From the NCBI GenBank assembly GCA_015680685.1, contig MNCI01003632.1:351460-415459 (forward strand): a DNA stretch of 64,000 bases. Direction: 5' to 3'. The notes below the pieces were generated by a model. It had not been told where the DNA came from. It made no database searches and worked only from the letters and a program-made list of their open reading frames with translations. The first letter of the stretch is position 1. Every line of letters begins with the position of its first letter. The DNA comes from Gnetum montanum. Taxonomy: Eukaryota; Streptophyta; Gnetopsida; Gnetales; Gnetaceae. Below are positions 46,151 to 58,484 of the stretch, piece after piece. Both the position numbers and the translations under genes were made by a program.

Positions 46151-48177
46151 GTTAATCATATAAATGGCTCAGGTTTTTATTTTTATTTTTTGTTTTACCC
46201 TTTTTTCTTTTCTACTTTTTATTTTTTTACAACATTTTTTTTATTTTAAAAAATTGTTAATATGTTTTATTTTTCTTGAATATTTTAAAATTTATTGTAT
46301 ATTTTTCTTTATTTTGATGTGATTTTCTTATTGTGTTCTAATAATAAAGTGCCTTATTGCCAATAGGGTATAGTGTGGTTTGCTTAATGTGGGCATGCGT
46401 TATTTGATTATCTAGTTATTTGATTATTAGTGTCTAGATTCTAGCTTTAAATTTTGTTATTAATAACTAAGAAATGGTTTCTTTTTCATGAAATAGGAAA
46501 TGATTCCACGTCATCCATCCATCCAAAAACTCTATGGTGTTTTTGGTTTTGGAAGTATGAGCCCCCTTTCCATAACAAACCTTTAACAAACTTGTGACCT
46601 TGGTAGTTTCCAGACTTGGAAAGAATTCAAAGGTTTGAATAGGGTGTGACTTCAAGGGAACTCAATACTCTTTGTACCCTTCTACTTACTCTAGTGCATG
46701 AGTGTTTTCATGAATTTCTTACCATTCCATGTTGAACAATAGTAAGAAGTTAAATAAGTCTTTGCATGGTGTGGTTCCCATTTAAATAATAATAATAATA
46801 ATAATGGAAATTTAGAGCATACCCCTGACATAGAATAATGGGCTACAAGCACTGGTTATGGCACTCAAAAGGCGTGTTACGCATGCCTAAAAGTCCCCTC
46901 TAACTAAGGAATGGTGATTGATCTATGGGAGCACTCTTATGTCTCAAGGGGATGGACCAATCTTAGAGTGGTGATTTCAAGTCACTGAATGTGGTTGGTT
47001 TTGGTTTGGATAAAGGATGGATTTTATCAAGTTATTTAACCACAAAATTCATGAGGGACTTCATGTGACCTTAATGAGGAACTATATTCCACTTTCTCTC
47101 TCTCATCCATCTATGTTTCCATGTCTCACCTCACTATCGATGTTCATGTCCTTATTTGATGTGTTGAAATTCTTAGGTAGTTTCTTTCAAGTTTTCATAC
47201 TTACCTTTCGATAATCATTAATCACCCATGGGTTCCATGGACTCCTTGGTTTGAGGATATGCAAGGGAAGTAAAGGACATGTTCTTGCTTTGGGAAGGAT
47301 CCACTTGCATACTTTTTGGTTGGGATAGTTAAATTCTTTATCCTTAGGCATTCCCACAATCAAATCCTTTTGTGTGCCCCATTGGTGACATCCGATTGTG
47401 TGCATCTTCACAATGTTTTTTAGTGAAATACTATTTTTTGTTGTGAATTTTTTAATCCTCTTTAAGAATTTCATCACGTTTGGGATTTTTAGAATTTAAT
47501 GATGAACCACTTATCCATTTCATCCCATTTTTCAATCTTCCTACCATTAGAGGTACACTCTATGTTGTTGCAACCACTCTGGTTTTTTATTTATGACCAA
47601 TTTATTTTCAAATTTTTCTAACTTCCACAAAGGTTTAACTAAGGGTTAATATTAACATCATCAATCCATGCAGTTAAACCCTTTTAATGAACTTTGATAG
47701 TCATAGAAATCAAATACTATTAAAAGATTCAATACACCATAAGCACAACCTAGTGAAGTGTAATTGCCAACAAGACAAGGTATCTAAAAGTTATAAGTTA
47801 CACATTGCATACTAATATGTGATATTGTTATGGTTACAGAGGGAAACATGGACTGAAAGTGGGATTGTCTTCACCAAGGAATAAGAAGCAACATCATGTG
47901 ACAAAGCCCCTTCATGATCATTGAATCTTCTCTCTCGTTTTTCAGTTGCCAGAGGAGTTGGATGTCAATTTTGGCCATAGTGTTCAATTTTATTATCATG
48001 AACATCCAATTTTGTAAAAGATTGTAAATTCGTACACTTGGGCACTTAGAATCTATCTATTTTTTCTAAGTTAGTTTTCATGTTAGTTAATAATCCCATA
48101 CCTTCTCAATATTTTGTAAGGGACTTGTTACTTTTTTTGTTCACTCAAGAATGAGTTTTCATTCAGTTGTCAGGGTA
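46151..48177 (+). other. A1 3' region, no gene
   Basis: T-rich start (46170-46330), an (AAT) microsatellite near 46787-46805, then 3' sequence shared with A2 and A3. A 96-codon minus-strand frame (47477-47187) has no motif. Confidence 0.6.
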
Positions 48178-49065
48178 TGATGAGGTGTATTTTTTCTAGC
48201 TCTGATATTAGATATATTCGATATCAAAGCTGCGATATTGAATACTTGATATCTCAAACCAAGAAGTGATGTCGAATATCTAACATCGTAGGATGTGTGC
48301 CAGCCTATAAATATAATACTTGGGTGCATAGTTTGAGAGTCTTTGTCATAGTGTAGCAAAGATCTTGTAATTTTTCTTTCCAAGAGTTAGAATATTTTCC
48401 CAAGTGCCCGTAGCAAGAGTCATTGAGTGTATAGATCTTTATTCGAGCATTGTTGTACCTAAGCATAACAATGTGTGTAGCAATAAAGACAATTTTTCTA
48501 ATAAACCTTGCAACACTTCAGCTAGATTAAATATTTTCTTCATATATTTAATGTTTCATGCAATTTTCTTTAATGCTTAAAGTAACCAAGCTAAATTAAG
48601 CTAGATTAAATAGCAATTAATTAATCACATAAGTACATCCACTTCAAGCATGCGCATGATGCTTGGTGATCTTAGTAATGCTTAATGTTTGATAATCTAG
48701 TAGCATTATACATGTTTAGGATGTTTACAAAATGTGGAACCAGATGCTTATGTTAGGATTAGTTAAACATTGGTTAGTTAGTTAGATTAAATTGGCAATT
48801 AAATTACTTCATTTCTTTCATCCTTTATTTTAAGCACCCAAAGCATAAAACATAAAAATAATAAAAATCATATGCCTCGATTACACTTAATCATGCCTTT
48901 GCATATTACAATTGTAATTGGAAAGACAACGAGTGATTGTTAGGACAAGTTCACGTCCTAGAGGCTAGTGTACTAGAAGATAAAGGGTCCATGGAATTTG
49001 ACCAGATCATGTGTGAACATTTAGTGATTTGTATGGTTGAGTGTAGAGGTATTCACTAATTATCA
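48178..49065 (+). mobile_element. A1 3' LTR
   Basis: 888 bp, TGATGAGG to TTATCA, collinear with the 5' LTR. Dyads near 48208-48255, TATA box CTATAAATA at 48305-48313. Confidence 0.9.
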
Positions 49066-49070
49066 ATTGG
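49066..49070. repeat. Target-site duplication of A1, right copy
   Basis: ATTGG, as at 42934-42938. Confidence 0.9.
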
Positions 49071-49080
49071 TGGTGTTTCA
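49071..49080 (-). mobile_element. First 10 bases of T3 5' LTR stranded by A1
   Basis: Minus strand TGAAACACCA. The outer T3 terminus, next to ATTTA. Confidence 0.85.
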
Positions 49081-49085
49081 ATTTA
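49081..49085. repeat. Target-site duplication of T3, right copy
   Basis: ATTTA, identical to 14959-14963. Confidence 0.88.
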
Positions 49086-49185
49086 AACAAGGAAAAATAT
49101 ATAAAATACATTACAAAATACTCAAGAAAATAGAAAATGTATATAAAATGGTGTAAAACAAAAAAAGTTGAAAAAATAAGAGGCC

Positions 49186-50420
49186 ATTACAAGATCTTAG
49201 CATGGATGGCCCTCTCCTCCATGACTAAGTTGGAAGGAGAAGATTTAAAAAATAGAGCATGCATGGCCTCAATTGAGATGTTGTTGCCACTAATTATCCT
49301 TGATTCTAGAAAAGGTTTGACTTATTGCATGTTGACCTGTAACTATTTGTTTGGGCTATAAGGGTGATAAATTGTCATGACCCTAGATGGAAAAGTTGCA
49401 TGGATAATATAAGGTCCCTTTCCATAGTATTTGGAATTTTGTGTGTTGAGGTACATGCATGGGGTTCTAGTAAAGAACCTTATCTCCTAGTTGAAATTTA
49501 ACTTTTCTTATTTTGAGGTTATGACATTGTTTGTTTTGTGCCTTGTGCACTTCATTTAGGGATAGGACTACTAATTAGTTTTCATCTAGCATGTTTAAGT
49601 TGATTAATCATTTTCTTTGGGCTATACTCAAATTAAGTTCAAGTACACAGGCCATTGAAAGTGTACAGAGCTCTACTTGGATATGAAGAGTTGAAAGTTT
49701 TCCATATACTAACTCATAAGAAGAATAATAGATAGAGAGTTTCCATGTTGACTGATAAGCTCAAAGAGCATCATTGAGTTTGATGCCCTAATTCTTCCTA
49801 TACTTACTAAATATATGTGTTAGTATCTTAGTTATTTCCTTATTAGTGNATAAGTGACATATGTAAAATATGTTTCATTATTAGAAATTAGTGTCCTTGG
49901 CATACCAAACCTATTTATCATATTTTTTTGTACAAATTGTGCAACAATAGAGAATGAATAGTTGGTGATGGTGGCAACTTCAACCCACTTATTGCAATAG
50001 TTAATGATGATGATGATATATGCATTTTCATTATACATAGGTTTGATGGGCCCCATGAAGTTGATGCCCCAAATATCGAAAGACTCCAATGGTTGAATCC
50101 ACTATTGGGGCCCTTCCATTTGTTTAGTAATCCTTTCATCTCTTTGACATCTATCACATGAATGGAAGAACTAATCGGCATCCTTGAAGATCATTGGCTA
50201 GTAATATCCTACCATGAGAATTTTAATGGTCATCCTCCTCCCAACATAGTAGCCCCCATAAGGACCTTCATGAGCATCCTGAAGGACTTAAAGTTAATCA
50301 ACATTAGGTACACACCATCATACTAGGTCATCAGCATAACTCTTGTAGAGGTTGCTCTTGATTTTCATGTATTGTTTGTACTAGTGAAGAAACTATTGTT
50401 TCTTCCTATTATCCCATTCA
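49186..50420 (-). pseudogene. A2 integrase remnant
   Basis: The core is open at 50089-49832: WGINFMGPIKPMYNENAYII, then WVEVATI, NRFGMPRTLISNNETYF. Two catalytic Asp positions read Asn: WGIDF to WGINF (50060-50062) and LISDN to LISNN (49880-49882). The C-terminal block LNTQNSKYYGKGPYIIHATF is near 49450 and a terminal MEERAIHAKIL with stop TAA at 49186-49188. The zinc-binding N-terminus near 50300 is frameshifted. It would catalyse insertion if intact. Confidence 0.82.
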
Positions 50421-51760
50421 TGTGGCATCTCTTGAGTAAGTAGGTAGGAAAAAAAATAAGTTCATTTGGCAATTAATCAAATAGTGGTCCTTCATCCGCT
50501 TTGTTGTCCCATCATAATCGAGACAAGTCGTAAATGACCACATTCTTGATCCCATTTCTATACATCATAGTAAGGTCAAACTACTTTAGAATCACTAGCC
50601 ACAATATGACATAGTCATTGTTGATTTGTTTATGAGAAACTCAATGGCACTGTGGTCTGTGTGCACAGAAAAATTATATCAAAGCACATAGTACTTGAAT
50701 TTATTTAAGGCATACACCACTACCATGAGCTTCTTTTTAGTAATGGTGTAGTTTAATTATGTACAAACAATGCTTTAGCTTGTACAATGGATATAGTAGG
50801 GACATTTCTGATTGTCCAATTATGTAAGCATGACACCCAAAGAATAATTGGATGCACCAGTCATGATGTGGAATGGCCTAGTTTAGTTAGGTGCTTATAG
50901 AATTAGAGTTTCCATGAGCTTCTATTTTAACTATGGGAATGTACTTTTGCATTTCATGGTCCAAGTGAATGGTGCATCCTTTTTTGTTAGTTCCACCAAT
51001 GGTTTAGTGATTTCCATGAAGTTCTCAATGAAGCACTTATAACAACTAGTGTGGCTAAGGAATAATCTTATATCTTTTACCATTTTAGGTTTTTTAGTGA
51101 TTCCTTGGATGACCCGTACTTTTTTTTGGCCTACCTTAATCCCTTTACTAGAAATTTTGTATCCCAAGACAATGCCTTCTTAGACCATCAAATGGCTCTT
51201 TTGCTAGTTGAGCCTTAAATTGGTTTTCAAGAATCTTTGGAGCTCTTTCACAAGAAAGTCCAAGGTTTGCTCAAATTTAGTCCAATATGTAGAGAAGTCA
51301 TCCATGAAGACTTCTACCTTGCTACTAATTTGTTGTTGAAAAATGTTGAGGACTAATCATTGGAATGTAGTAGGGGCATTGCATAGACCAAAGGGCATCT
51401 TCCTATATGAAAAAGTCCCCAAGGGACTTGTGAATGTAGATTTGGCCTAGTCTGTTAGTGCTTTCTAGATTTTCTTATAGCCACTATAACCATCCAGGAA
51501 ACTGTACTAGCGATGCCTTGATATGGTATCCAACATTTGGTTCACAAATGGTAATGGAAAGTGATCCTTGTTTGTCACCATGTTCAATAGCCAAAAGTCT
51601 ATGCAGAATATCCATTTTCCTTCTTTCTTTGAAACAACAATATGTGGGCTAACTCATTTGCTATTTGCAATAGGGTAGATGAACCCAGCTTTGAGGAGTT
51701 ACTTACGCTCCTCAACAATTTGCTTGATCTTGGGTTTTAATCATCATTGTGGTTGCGTAT
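50420..51760 (-). pseudogene. A2 reverse transcriptase and RNase H remnant
   Basis: Minus strand: KMPFGLCNAPTTFQ near 51400, VEVFMDDFSTYW near 51290 (active-site FMDD intact), LGYKISSKGIKVGQKKVRVI near 51130 and a stop-free stretch 51167-50931. RNase H blocks follow: MTGASNYSLGVML near 50850 and HTDHSAIEFLI near 50660. FMDDFS and LGYK/IVLGH-type motifs place it with Athila. Stops and shifts throughout. Confidence 0.82.
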
Positions 51761-52229
51761 TTGTCTTGATGGAGGAGTTTGTATAAAAATGGTATTGGCA
51801 TATTCAAGGATCTATTCCTATAAGCTCATAATATAACCAAGAAAAGGCTATTGGCCATTGATTCAACACTTTCAAAAAATTTTGTTTTTGTTTAGGAGCA
51901 ATTTTGGCATTTATGATTACCAGCTTATTATTATTGAGAAAATCATATTTCATGCCTACTAGTAGAGCCTTTAATTCAAAGGGCTCTTACTTGAAGCTAT
52001 CAAGAATCTCCAACTTTCCTAAATTCATTTTTCTTTGTGCATTGGAGAGTTCATGATGAAGTTACTCCATTTTCTCCATGCTTTCAACATAGGTGTTGGT
52101 AAGGCTTTCATCTAGTTTCATGCATATGATTGATTTAGTTTGATCAATAATTATTAGCCACTAGGTATCTTTTTGTTTTGTGGTTGTTGCATATAGGCAC
52201 CTTTGAATCACTACTATTTTAGCATAATA

Positions 52230-52750
52230 ATTACATGCCTAAAGTGATGTGTCTTTAATGGTCCACAATTTTCTCATCCAATGGCACCCTATGTCACTGT
52301 ATGTGATCCATGGAACTCTCTTCTTCTCAACTTTAGCAAATTCATTTTTCTTGGAATTTTCCAATGAAAGGTCTCAAATCCTCATCTTGCCATCTATTGT
52401 GCTTAACCATGCCCTTCCCATAATGATAGTGAAGTCCCCTTTACAATTTTCAACATGGATCACCCAGAAATTAGTAGGATGGGATCACCCACAAATGGTG
52501 GTCATAATGTTTTCCACCAACCCTAGAGGGATTGTGATGGACTACTCTACTAGGTCTAATCAAATATTGCTCTTTTTCAAAGGAGTAAGATTCCAAGCCT
52601 TGTACATTTCTTAGAAAATTAAGTTGACTCTGAAACCTAAATCAAAAAGAGCCTTGCATGGTTCATCTTTGATGATCTATAAGTAGATGAGGAGAGTCCC
52701 ATGATAAAATCACTTCTTGAAAAGGTTTCTAGGCTTTATCCAATCTAGAA
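52230..52750 (-). pseudogene. A2 aspartic protease remnant
   Basis: Reads KALFDLGFRVNLIF near 52640 (active-site Asp kept; the following Ser/Gly changed), SITIPLGLVENIMTTI near 52530 and IMGRAWLSTIDGKMRI near 52410. Followed by a linker (51770-52230) to RT with PIAFSWLYYELIGIDP near 51830. Confidence 0.72.
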
Positions 52751-53389
52751 CTACATGGGTCAACATGATAGTATGGATTTGGGGAGATGTTTGGTTTGAA
52801 GGTGGCTCAGTAGGACTTTCAAAGGTAGAAGTAGTAGGGTTGGCAACCACAAGTGTTTATGAGGGTTTCATGGAACTACTAGTTTTAAAGAATGACCCTT
52901 TATGAGGCTTGGATTCAAGACTAGTTAGATGGATATTCGGTTATAGATTCACTACCCTTGTAGAATTTCTTTGCCATGGTATCATGGAAATTTCACCTTG
53001 CATAGATGGAGAAAGCGACAAAGGCGTAGTTGATTATGGTGCAAGAGTTGATGGGTGTTGAGGAGGATATAAGGGAAAAATATGCTTTCCCTTAGATAAG
53101 GTGCTCTATATTATTTTGGAAAGTAGTAGTGGTAAGGGAAAGACGTGTGGCTAGAGGAGTCACATAGGGATAAAAGCTACTAGACATAATATCCATAGGG
53201 ATCGGGTTACCTATAAGGATATTACCATAGTGGTAATGGAATTCCCCATGAATGTGGATGTTGTGACTAATAATACTACTTTGAAGGTTGAGGATGCACT
53301 TCACTTGGATAATACACTTATTGGTGAAATTGCTGCATGTAGTTGCCTTGTGGATAATGCAACCATCTAAGTGCTTGCTATTTTGCCAA

Positions 53390-54720
53390 TCTAGGATTTA
53401 AATCATACACCCCATATTCTTGTAGGTGTAACAACACTTGACAAGATCCCTTAGGATGCTCATATTGACAAATGTCACAATCATCATCATTTGTTTCAAA
53501 ATATGTAGCCTCCTTTACTATTGTAGCTTTATCCTTGTTCTTATAGTATCCATGTTCTGTATCCTCTTTCTTTCTTCTTTTTTGATCACTTCTCCCTTGG
53601 TCTCTTCATTCCTCTACAATATTTAGAGCTATTTAAAACTTCTTATCCAAGGACTTCCACATCTTGTCTACCTTAGCTAATATTTTAGTGACAAATTTTT
53701 GTAAGAGCAAGGTTTTTCTTTGTGCCACTTCATTAAGTAGTGCCTTCTTCTCAAGATCATAAAATGAATCCTCCTTTTACAAATGGAGGGATCCTTATTA
53801 TACTTGTTGACACTTTTATGTTTTTTAAGTTCACCTTCTTCTTTGGCCACTTAATCTATTAGCCTTTAGATTTGATGGATCCATAGCTTAGAAAGTCTCC
53901 CTTGGGCATAGACCCCAAGAGTTTTTCTTGTTTCATTCTTAATCCCATCTATGATATGGCATAGTTGATTCCTTTATGAGTATTTATGGCCTAGGCATTG
54001 ATGCAAAAGAGAATAGTACTTGCCTAAGGTTGTATCCAAGGAATCATGATTTCCTTGTTTCCATCCTTGGATTTGTCTCTGCAAGTTGGAGACTTTGGAG
54101 TAGGTTTGGTAGTTGTCATTGAAAAGCTCCAACACCATACTTCATTGGTGAATGGATTTTAGTTCTAAGGACCAGTATCAAATTTCACCTTCCTTAATGA
54201 GTATTCATTAAAATAATTTTAGCTTTTTCCATTCATTTTCAATGTTTTGTAAGGCATTGGCATGATGAAAGGCTTACAAATGATTATGTGGATTTGAGTT
54301 ATATCCCCCTTCAAATCTAGAAATATTTTTCAGATCCAACCTCATAATACAATTAACTTTCATGTACCATGTTGGAATTCTAATTGCCTTGGAATGTTTA
54401 ACATATTTCAGGTAGCCAACAGAGGCTCATCATAGTCATAATGATCTTAGTGATCCCTCTCATGGCCATGATTTCTATGATGGGTCATGCTATGTATTAT
54501 TTCTTGATGATTCTTTTCCCTTTGTTGTTGTCCTTACCCATGCCATCAATAATCCTAGTGGCATGTATGTTCATCCCTATCCTACCATTCATTCCTATCC
54601 CACCATTCATCTCCATCATGATCATGGCTATTCTTTCTTTTACCTCAACCTCTACCCCTCTTGTTAGGATTGGAGGAGAAAGATGATGAGGGTGAGGAAG
54701 AAGAAAAACAACACCATAAT
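53390..54720 (-). pseudogene. gag: A2 gag remnant
   Basis: His/Asp/Arg-rich start near 54700-54440, then LKNISRFEGGYNSNPHNHL near 54330, ENEWKKLKLF, SLELKSIHQ, ELFNDNYQTYSKVSNLQRQI and RKTLGVYAQGRLSK near 53910, then a Lys/Glu-rich tail. Collinear with A1 and A4 gag. Confidence 0.78.
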
Positions 54721-55499
54721 GATGCCTACTAGTTTCTATCCTTTGGTCCCTACCCTAATCAACTTATTTTTCTTTATCTTTATGCTTGTCTTATCCTTGC
54801 TTTTGGATGAATGGATTTGGTTGTTATCGTTTGAACACTCTTGGTCTTGAAAACCATTCCTTCCCTCACCCACATTATTCATAATTGATTGCAACCTTTG
54901 GTTAATGGCCTCCTCATCATATAAAGGAGAAGAGTCTATGTATTGAAATTTTTTTGAAAAGAAGTCCTTCCTTTCTTTATGTTATTATAAGAATAACTAG
55001 GTTGGGACCCTGTTACCCTTATAAGCCTTATATCTTGCTTCCATCTATCGATCCTTCTTTCACTAGGCATTAGTCATCCTTATAAATATGGTCATGGATG
55101 ACATACTCTACATAAAGTACAGCAATGCCCAACCTAATGAGATTGTTCATTAGCATAGTAGGAATAAATCAGTTAGGAGGAAACACAATGTTACCTTCCA
55201 TATCCCTTCATTATAACTACTTGTCCTAATGTATGATGAAAGTGAAATCCAAAGTGTAAGGATCTAGATGAGTGTAGATAACACAAAGTTGTTGGAGTTT
55301 TTTTTGAACCTCCTATCTTTGATTGGTTCCACTTGTAAATTATGGAGATTTGTCCCTGTGAGAAGAAGCCATATTATCTCTTGCTAAAAATAGTAGGCTT
55401 GCTCTTATTTTCTTAATGATTTATCATGAAACAATCCTTACAATGTCTTTGTATTATGTCACTATCTTTTCCTACCTAGTATACTAAGCGAAACTAAAA
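54721..55499 (-). other. A2 leader region
   Basis: Between primer site and gag. It contains remnants matching the A4 and A1 leader but no readable frame longer than about 50 codons. Confidence 0.5.
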
Positions 55500-55517
55500 T
55501 CCCCAACAACAGTGCCA
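55500..55517 (-). promoter_or_regulatory. tRNA-Asp primer binding site of A2
   Basis: Minus strand TGGCACTGTTGTTGGGGA, four transitions from TGGCGCCGTTGCCGGGGA. Confidence 0.85.
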
Positions 55518-55518
55518 A

Positions 55519-56386
55519 TGATGAGCCGTAAGTAGTCCCTATGCCCAAATATATGAATCATTAGCATGCACTAGATATTTGATTGAATTCCATGGACTTA
55601 GATCCTAAGTATGCCTATAGGCAAAGACTGTGAACTTAAAGGTCATGTAATCATTGTCTTCTTAAGTCTCACTTATTTAGGTTCTTATATATGGTAAGTG
55701 TAAGTTAAGGCATATGATATTTATTTATATTTATATTTTTATATGTTTTTGTTATCCTAGTATTGGTGAAAAGATAACTGGTTGCTAATTAACTATTCTA
55801 GTTATCTAATGGTTTGGATGCTAACTATCCTTACATAAGTATCTATACCCACATGTCATATAAAATCCTGAACCAATACTAATGTTACTGGGTTACCAAG
55901 TAACCATTTTTGGACACACCAAATGGCCACTGCTAGGATTACCAAGCATTAAATGGTATGCTTAAACTGTTGGTACTTATGTGTTCATTATTAAATGTAT
56001 TAATTGCTTAAGATAAGAAACTAAAGTGCTACAATGAATGTTAAGAACATTATCTTTATTTCTATTCATGTCAATGTGTTTAGGTGTGCGATGCTCAAAT
56101 AAAGATCTATACAATTATTTTAGTTCATACTGCGGGTACTCAAAAAATATTCTAACTCTAGGAAAAGAAAATTGCAAGAGCTCCACTACTCTACTAACAT
56201 AACATGCCATAGATGTAGTGGGTATGAACATTTATATAAGCTTGACTTACATTTGTGTCAACACATCTACATAAATGTATGTGGGAATATGTTGATAGGG
56301 TTGCATCAATGCATGCTTGGTGACGTAGCTAGTTGACTATGCTTCATCAAAGTGTTTTTACCTAGGCTTAAACCCAAGTAGCATCA
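55519..56386 (-). mobile_element. A2 5' LTR
   Basis: About 868 bp from TGATGCTACTTGG (56386) to CTCATCA (55519). Minus-strand TATATAAA near 56231-56239. The outer boundary could be 3-9 bases further right. Confidence 0.7.
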
Positions 56387-56416
56387 TGATGTACAATTGC
56401 ATAAAAATAAAAATAG
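56387..56416. other. Short interval between A2 and A5 LTRs
   Basis: 30 bp, AT-rich. The two outward LTR ends face each other. Confidence 0.5.
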
Positions 56417-57309
56417 TGATAAGTCCAATTTTTGACTAGAAATGATATCACAACAACAACATCGTATCAATGATATCATGAATATGATATCAGAGCACAA
56501 GCTATGTCATTGTTGATACAATATCTTGAGATGTGTGTAACCCTATAAATATGATACTTGGGCACACAATCCACATAATGTTCATTCCTTTAGTAACCAA
56601 AATCTTGTAGTTTCATTTCTTGAACTTAGACTTAGCAATTAGAAGTATGAATGCCCATAGTGTGATGTGACATAGTGAATGAAATATTTGTTCAAATAGT
56701 TTCTACTTGGGCACTAGTTGTCACTAGGAATAAAGATTGAGTTATTTCCCATCATGGTAGCATTCTCTTAGTTTATTATTTTCACTTAGACTAATGTTTA
56801 ATGTTTTTCTAGTTAATGTTTTACTTTTTCACATACTTTACTTTTACTAATATTAGTAAGTGAAATGAGCATGACTAATCTCAAGTACTTAAGTATAATT
56901 GTTTGGTAGCTTTATAGTGTTATTGCTTAGTATGCCTAGTAGCATAGTGCTTGGTAGCCTAGTAATGTTTACATGAAGCCCAAGGTGTGTATAGTAGATT
57001 AGGAATAGATATTCATCACTTATATTAGAATATATTTGTTTACATTTTCTACTTAGGTTTGGAAACCATTTTTATTTCTATCATGTCTACTATGAGCACT
57101 AATGGCCAAGCAACGTCAAATATCATATACCTCACAGTGAGCTAGATCATACACTTAGACTTCACTAGGTCCACATGGGAAGGCAAAAATCATAAGCTTA
57201 AACCAATTGCTATCATATCTAGATTACCGCATCCATGGGTTATGATCAAGTCACATGCAAACACTTGTAACTTGTATGGTTGGGTGTTGGATTACTTCAT
57301 CACTCATCA
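56417..57309 (+). mobile_element. A5 5' LTR
   Basis: 893 bp, TGATAAGTCC to CTCATCA. GATATC words at 56440-56500, TATA box CTATAAATA at 56543-56551. Confidence 0.82.
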
Positions 57310-57310
57310 T

Positions 57311-57328
57311 TGGTATCATTGTCGATAA
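57311..57328 (+). promoter_or_regulatory. Degraded tRNA-Asp primer binding site of A5
   Basis: TGGTATCATTGTCGATAA, one base after the LTR end. More decayed than the other four sites. Confidence 0.7.
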
Positions 57329-57620
57329 TGTATCAATGTATGCTACGTAATTGATTTTATAGATTTTTTTGTATCAAGAATCCAAAGTTAAAATTTATAA
57401 TATTTTAATAATTCTAAATAATAATCACACTTAATAAAACATCTTAAACCACAACATGGCTTCAATCAAATACAAATCACCACTTGCAAAAGAATCAAAA
57501 AGAAATAATGATAGAGTCAATGATGAAGAAGATTGGAGTATGAAAATGTAAGAAAGAATTTCATATGCTCATAATGATCCTTATTAATCCAAATTTATTT
57601 TTATCCTTCATCAAGATAGG

Positions 57621-58483
57621 TGATGAATCATTTTTTTACTAGCTCTGATATTGAATATCCAATATCAAAGCCTTGATATTAGATACCCGATGTCGGAGCC
57701 TAAGATGCAATGTCGAATATTCGATATCATGGGGTATATGTTGGCCTATAAATATAGTGCTTAGGCTTAAAATTTTCATATAATTTTTTATATTTTTTGG
57801 CATAGCATAGCAAAGCTCTTGCAATTTTATTTTTCTAGAGTTAGAATATTTTTTAAGTGCCAAAAGCAGGAGTTTGAGTGTATACAGATCTTTGTTCAAG
57901 CATTGATATACCTAAGCATAGTAGTGTGATGGTAATAAAAATGATCCCTTTTGATAATCCTTGTAGCACTGAGAATAGATTAATGTTTCCTTTAATGCAT
58001 TTGATATTTATGCACTTTACTTTAATGCATTTTCATTAAGCAATCAATTTCCAGTTGTTAATGAACACAAGCACGACCACTTTGAGCATACATGTAGCAC
58101 TGTGTAACCTATAAATGCTTAACGTTTGGTAACTTAGTAGTGCTACATGCATTTAGGATGTGTCTAGAGAGTGGAAATGGGTACATGTGTTAGGATAGCT
58201 AGGAAATAGATGAATTAGATATTAAATTACTCTACCTTTCATTCTAGTTCTAGCCAATTAACCTTATAAAATATAAAATGATAAAAATCACATACCTTAG
58301 TTACACTTAACCATATATTTGTACCTCACAAGTGGAACTCAGAAGGCAATGATCATTTCAATTAAATTTCATTTCCTTAAAACTAGTGTACTTAAGAACT
58401 TAAGGTCTATAGAGTTTAATCGGATCACACATGAATGTTAGTGATTCATATGGTTGGCTGTAGGGGTACCTCATTGCTCATCA
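57621..58483 (+). mobile_element. A4 5' LTR
   Basis: 863 bp, TGATGAATC to CTCATCA. Dyad TGATATTGAATATCCAATATCA at 57645-57666 and further GATATC words, then TATA box CTATAAATA at 57746-57754. Confidence 0.88.
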
Positions 58484-58484
58484 T

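Larger units (their letters stand above)
42939..49065 (+). mobile_element. Athila-type element A1, internally deleted
   Basis: 6,127 bp with both LTRs (871 and 888 bp), primer site, gag, integrase tail, 3' region and 5-bp duplications. Protease, RT, RNase H and the integrase core are missing. It would depend on other copies for its proteins even if its frames were intact. Confidence 0.92.
14964..49080 (-). mobile_element. Tat-type retrotransposon T3 with two nested Athila insertions
   Basis: Both termini carry LTR ends (TGAAACACC at 49080 and 16322; AGTCACTACA-type end at 14964 and 41579) and matching ATTTA duplications. Minus-strand order: split 5' LTR, primer site, gag-pro, 30-bp array, [A3 insertion], AT-rich spacer, about 185-bp array, pol, 30-bp array, polypurine tract, 3' LTR. 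Removing A1 and A3 leaves about 18 kb, within the range of Ogre/Tat elements. All reading frames are broken. Confidence 0.88.
49086..56386 (-). mobile_element. Athila-type retrotransposon A2, main part
   Basis: Minus-strand order: 5' LTR, primer site, gag, protease, RT, RNase H, integrase, start of the 3' region. T3 inserted into that 3' region, so A2 resumes at 14958. It has the most complete set of Athila domains in the window, but every domain carries stops or shifts. Confidence 0.88.
56417..57620 (+). mobile_element. Athila-type element A5, 5' end only
   Basis: LTR 56417-57309, primer site, then about 290 bp of leader whose last part (57570-57620, ...TCATCAAGATAGG) matches the leader of A4 near 58720-58775. 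A4 begins at 57621, so A5 is interrupted there and the rest would be beyond the window. Confidence 0.78.
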
